From positions 1 to 23,728 of the forward strand of contig JBHHYU010000041.1 of the NCBI GenBank assembly GCA_046757725.1: a stretch of 23,728 bases of DNA, written 5' to 3'. The translations under genes were made by a program, and so were the position numbers. A model generated the notes under the pieces. It was not told where the DNA came from. It saw nothing but the letters and a program-made list of their open reading frames with translations, and made no database searches. Below, in pieces: positions 22,412-23,728 of this stretch. This DNA is from JBHHYU01 sp046757725 (GTDB taxonomy: Bacteria; Desulfobacterota; Binatia; UBA9968). Each line of letters starts with the position of its first letter. The stretch's first letter is position 1.

Positions 22412-23575
22412 ATGGAAGTCAAAGAATTGCTCGCGGTCATGGTGGAAAGGGATGCTTCAGATGTTTATTTAACGGTGGCAAGCCCACCGATGTTTCGCAT
22501 CGAGGGCGTCGTTCAGCCCATGGGTGACGGCAAGTTGGCACCGAAGGACCTTGAAACTCTTGCTAGGTCCATTATGACCGAGGAAAAATGGCAGAAGTTC
22601 ATCGAACACATGGAGATGGACCTGGCTCTTTCTTACCCCGGACTCGGCCGGTTTCGTGCCAATCTTTTCCGCCAACGAGGTTCCGTGGGCTTAGTCATCA
22701 GAAATATCAAGCTTGAAATCAAGTCCTGCGATGAGTTGGCGCTGCCACCTATCCTCAAAGATATCTCCATGACCAGGCAAGGTCTCGTCCTCGTTGTGGG
22801 GAGAACTGGTTCGGGAAAATCTACGACGTTAGCAGCAATCATAGACCATCGAAACTCCAACGAGGCCGGCCATATTATTTCGATTGAAGACCCAATCGAG
22901 TTCGTTCACAAGCATAAAAAATCTATTGTCAACCAGCGGGAGTTGGGATTTGATACCCATTCTTTTCACGATGCCTTAAAAAACGCCATGCGCCAGGCTC
23001 CCGACGTGATCTTGATAGGCGAGATCCGCGATGCAGAAACGATGGAGGCAGCAATCAACCTTGCAGATACGGGGCACCTATGTCTCGGCACGCTTCATTC
23101 CACCAACAGCAATCAATCCTTCGACCGTATCCTAAACTTCTTCAGTGCGGACCGGCACCCGCAAATGCTCATGCATCTATCCTTGAACCTGCGCGCCATT
23201 ATCGCGCAACGATTGATTCCTTCCTCGGACGGCAAGCGGGTGGCTGCGTTGGAGGTCCTCATGGATACTCCGCGAATCAAGGACCTTATTAAAAAAGGAG
23301 AGTTCGATGCCCTTAAAGAAGCGATGGAGCAAGGAATCCAAGAGGGTTGCCAGACCTTCGACCGGGCACTTTTCGCGCTTTACAGAGAAGGGAAAATCAC
23401 CATCGAGCAGGCGTTAATGAATGCTGATAGCGCGAACAACCTGCGTCTGAAGATCAAGATGGACGGGTTCAAGGGGAATGACACCGCCACCAAGTTCCCG
23501 GATGCAAAAGGAAAGAAACAGGGTTTTCGGATCAAGAGCGAACATTCAACCGGGAGCGAGTTCACAAAAATCTAG
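22412..23575 (+). CDS. pilU: PilT/PilU-family twitching motility ATPase
   Basis: A 387-residue paralogue of the preceding PilT. Walker A GRTGSGKS lies near residues 130-137, the Asp box is SIEDPIEF, Walker B APDVILIGEIRDAET, and the His box GTLHSTNSNQSFDR. The GRTGSGKS form, the TNSNQ continuation and the absence of AIRNLIREGK are PilU traits; PilU assists PilT-dependent retraction. The tail is extended, basic and polar (last 45 residues, DGFKGNDTATKFPDAKGKKQ pattern). ATG 22412 with GGGAGGGG upstream is preferred over the in-frame GTG at 22388. The distance of 29 bases from the pilT stop supports one transcript. Confidence 0.93.
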   Translation: MEVKELLAVMVERDASDVYLTVASPPMFRIEGVVQPMGDGKLAPKDLETLARSIMTEEKWQKFIEHMEMDLALSYPGLGRFRANLFRQRGSVGLVIRNIKLEIKSCDELALPPILKDISMTRQGLVLVVGRTGSGKSTTLAAIIDHRNSNEAGHIISIEDPIEFVHKHKKSIVNQRELGFDTHSFHDALKNAMRQAPDVILIGEIRDAETMEAAINLADTGHLCLGTLHSTNSNQSFDRILNFFSADRHPQMLMHLSLNLRAIIAQRLIPSSDGKRVAALEVLMDTPRIKDLIKKGEFDALKEAMEQGIQEGCQTFDRALFALYREGKITIEQALMNADSANNLRLKIKMDGFKGNDTATKFPDAKGKKQGFRIKSEHSTGSEFTKI

Positions 23576-23728
23576 TATTCTGGAAGTTCAATTAAGAGGG
23601 CATGGCCCAAACCGGCGGTTTTGCGAAAAGCCTCAAGCGAACTCTTATAGGGTACAACTAACGTCATTGTGGACTCCTGTCTCAAGTGCGTTTCCGCAGC
23701 GTCGACAGTTCTCAAAAACTTATTAACT
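23576..23728. other. Sequence after pilU to the window edge
   Basis: About 150 bases without a supported gene. A small dyad (AAACC-GGC-GGTTT) occurs but is not followed by a T-run, so no terminator is called. Confidence 0.4.

Overview
The window is about 23.7 kb of ordinary bacterial chromosome. It suggests a free-living, metabolically versatile Gram-negative bacterium: it has a type IV pilin-like gene and a pilT-pilU pair, a periplasmic LysM/M23 peptidase next to pcm, cofactor and nucleotide genes (thiC, apt), an isolated nuoI and a UbiD decarboxylase. The mix resembles uncultured deltaproteobacteria-like, Nitrospirota, Methylomirabilota or Tectomicrobia lineages. This placement is inference from gene content only. 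No phage, transposase, IS element or CRISPR array was seen.

Layout. 1-55: 3' part of tRNA-Phe. 171-3780 (+): TauE/SafE permease, CBS-domain protein, small membrane protein, a short and possibly decayed type IV pilin-like gene, and an HpcH/HpaI aldolase-family protein. 3964-5602 (-): small, mostly unknown genes, two with export signals. 5603-6246: gene-poor, with one candidate 35-codon micro-ORF. 6247-6961 (-): a peroxiredoxin whose peroxidatic position is an in-frame UGA, followed at once by a CGFS glutaredoxin. 7174-8532 (+): YihY-type membrane protein, then tRNA-Pro(GGG) at 8714-8790. 8976-10088 (-): double-cupin protein. 10519-15112 (+): pcm, LysM/M23 peptidase, apt, stand-alone nuoI, thiC. 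15130-20775 (-): UbiD decarboxylase, aldehyde dehydrogenase, split transketolase (two subunits) and an SDR, a catabolic-looking cluster read from 20775 downward. 21303-23575 (+): pilT and pilU.

The most interesting item is the peroxiredoxin at 6961-6491. Conceptual translation is uninterrupted except for one UGA, which falls exactly at the cysteine of the PxxxTxxC motif. A strong hairpin begins about ten bases after that UGA. This is the layout of a bacterial selenoprotein gene, so it is best read as a 156-residue Sec-peroxiredoxin co-transcribed with a glutaredoxin. Simple gene calling would report only a truncated 107-residue product.

Working together: the Sec-peroxiredoxin and glutaredoxin probably form a peroxide-reduction pair. 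PilT and PilU are retraction motors for type IV pili whose main operon is elsewhere. The SDR, transketolase, aldehyde dehydrogenase and UbiD genes are compatible with oxidation and cleavage of a sugar- or hydroxyacid-like substrate, but the substrate cannot be read from sequence. Candidate promoters are given where both boxes are visible, and none is tested.
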